Below, piece after piece: positions 63,409 to 64,000 of a stretch of DNA of 64,000 bases. Source of the DNA: Metopolophium dirhodum (Eukaryota > Arthropoda > Insecta > Hemiptera > Aphididae); the NCBI RefSeq assembly GCF_019925205.1, contig NC_083566.1:24242001-24306000 (forward strand), written 5' to 3'. Position 1 is the first letter of the stretch, and each line of letters starts with the position of its first letter. The notes beneath the pieces are model-generated. The model did not search any database, was not told where the DNA came from, and saw only the letters and a list, made by a program, of their open reading frames with translations. The position numbers were made by a program, and so were the translations under genes.

Positions 63409-64000
63409 AATTTTAGTGTTCAATTCTTTGTATTAAAAACATATTAATGAATGAAGATAATTATATTTAAAAACAAAATTAACAATTTGTTTTATTTGGT
63501 TTTAATCATATCAAAATTTCAAAATTACGCAGTCCGGGTAACTCCTTGCGAACTAATTGTGGCATCTGGCAAGTTGTTTTAAATTAAAAATATAAAAAAG
63601 TTATATAAAACCACAAAAATTCAAGAAAAACTAATAAATGTGTTATTTAATTTTCTGCTGATAATCAGATCCAAAGAAGATTCATACGTTTTTTCGGCTA
63701 TAAAATAAGAATAACTAATACAGTAACAACCTTGATAATATTACAAACAGACTCCAAATTAATCTAAAACTAAATTCCCTTTCTACCCATCGGAAGATAG
63801 CTGATAATATTATGTCCTTCCCATAAAAATTATTAAATTGCATTTTAACTTGCCCTCCCCCCTAATAGCCATTAGTTTATATTCTGTTAACATCATATTT
63901 GGAATTACTTAATATATTCTATTATTTGTATATACCACGCATTGCTAAATAACTAAATAACTTATTATAATATAACTGTACAATGTACATGTAACTGTAA
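63409..64000. other. AT-rich spacer to window end
   Basis: No supported feature. Confidence 0.5.

Noticed and set aside
1..64000. CRISPR arrays, operons, riboswitches, prophage or toxin-antitoxin systems
   Set aside because: This is an intron-bearing insect genome; the short direct repeats seen are subterminal MITE motifs, not regularly spaced arrays.

Overview
The base composition (about 28% GC, many runs of 'taggtaggtacct'-type words), the small spliced genes with GT-AG introns, and the dense load of short interspersed elements indicate an insect nuclear genome. The repeat vocabulary is that of an aphid (for example the 'TAGATTCTGAGCGAAG' family, present in about a dozen copies). No organelle, bacterial or viral segment was recognised.

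Four protein-coding genes could be assembled exon by exon with phase-consistent splice sites. (1) 2478-5107, minus: a CCHamide-type neuropeptide GPCR, 3 coding exons, 411 aa. (2) 24662-32974, minus: HPS3, a BLOC-2 subunit for lysosome-related organelle traffic, 16 coding exons, 1046 aa. (3) 42791-45680, minus: a TRPA channel of the painless type, 2 coding exons, 944 aa. (4) 53875-56118, plus: EFHB, an axonemal/microtubule-associated EF-hand protein, 8 coding exons, 436 aa. They share no pathway; they are ordinary neighbours in a eukaryotic genome.

Layout: 1-2.4 kb AT-rich intergenic; 2.4-5.2 kb GPCR, with a 471-bp hAT MITE and a repeat fragment in its first intron; 5.2-20.7 kb gene-free and crowded with repeats, including a deletion derivative of a hAT that still holds the first codons of its transposase, a GC-rich unrecognised relic interrupted by a MITE, and a Jockey-like LINE tail; 20.7-23.15 kb a full-length Tigger/pogo DNA transposon with a broken transposase; 23.5-24.1 kb a second LINE remnant; 24.6-33.2 kb HPS3; 34.5-41.3 kb more elements (fold-back element, three hAT MITEs or pieces, a tRNA-Ser-derived SINE with a 12-bp target duplication); 42.8-45.7 kb painless; 47.5-49.7 kb a less AT-rich segment with repeated promoter-like units; 49.9-51.6 kb tandem copies of the abundant repeat; 53.9-56.1 kb EFHB; 56-64 kb repeats and AT-rich spacer with two short unrecognised coding-like stretches.

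The main unexplained pattern is a set of hAT-type MITEs whose interiors are packed with one short word built around a palindromic hexamer, a different word for each family. I do not see a new defence, toxin or biosynthetic system, and I say so rather than force one.
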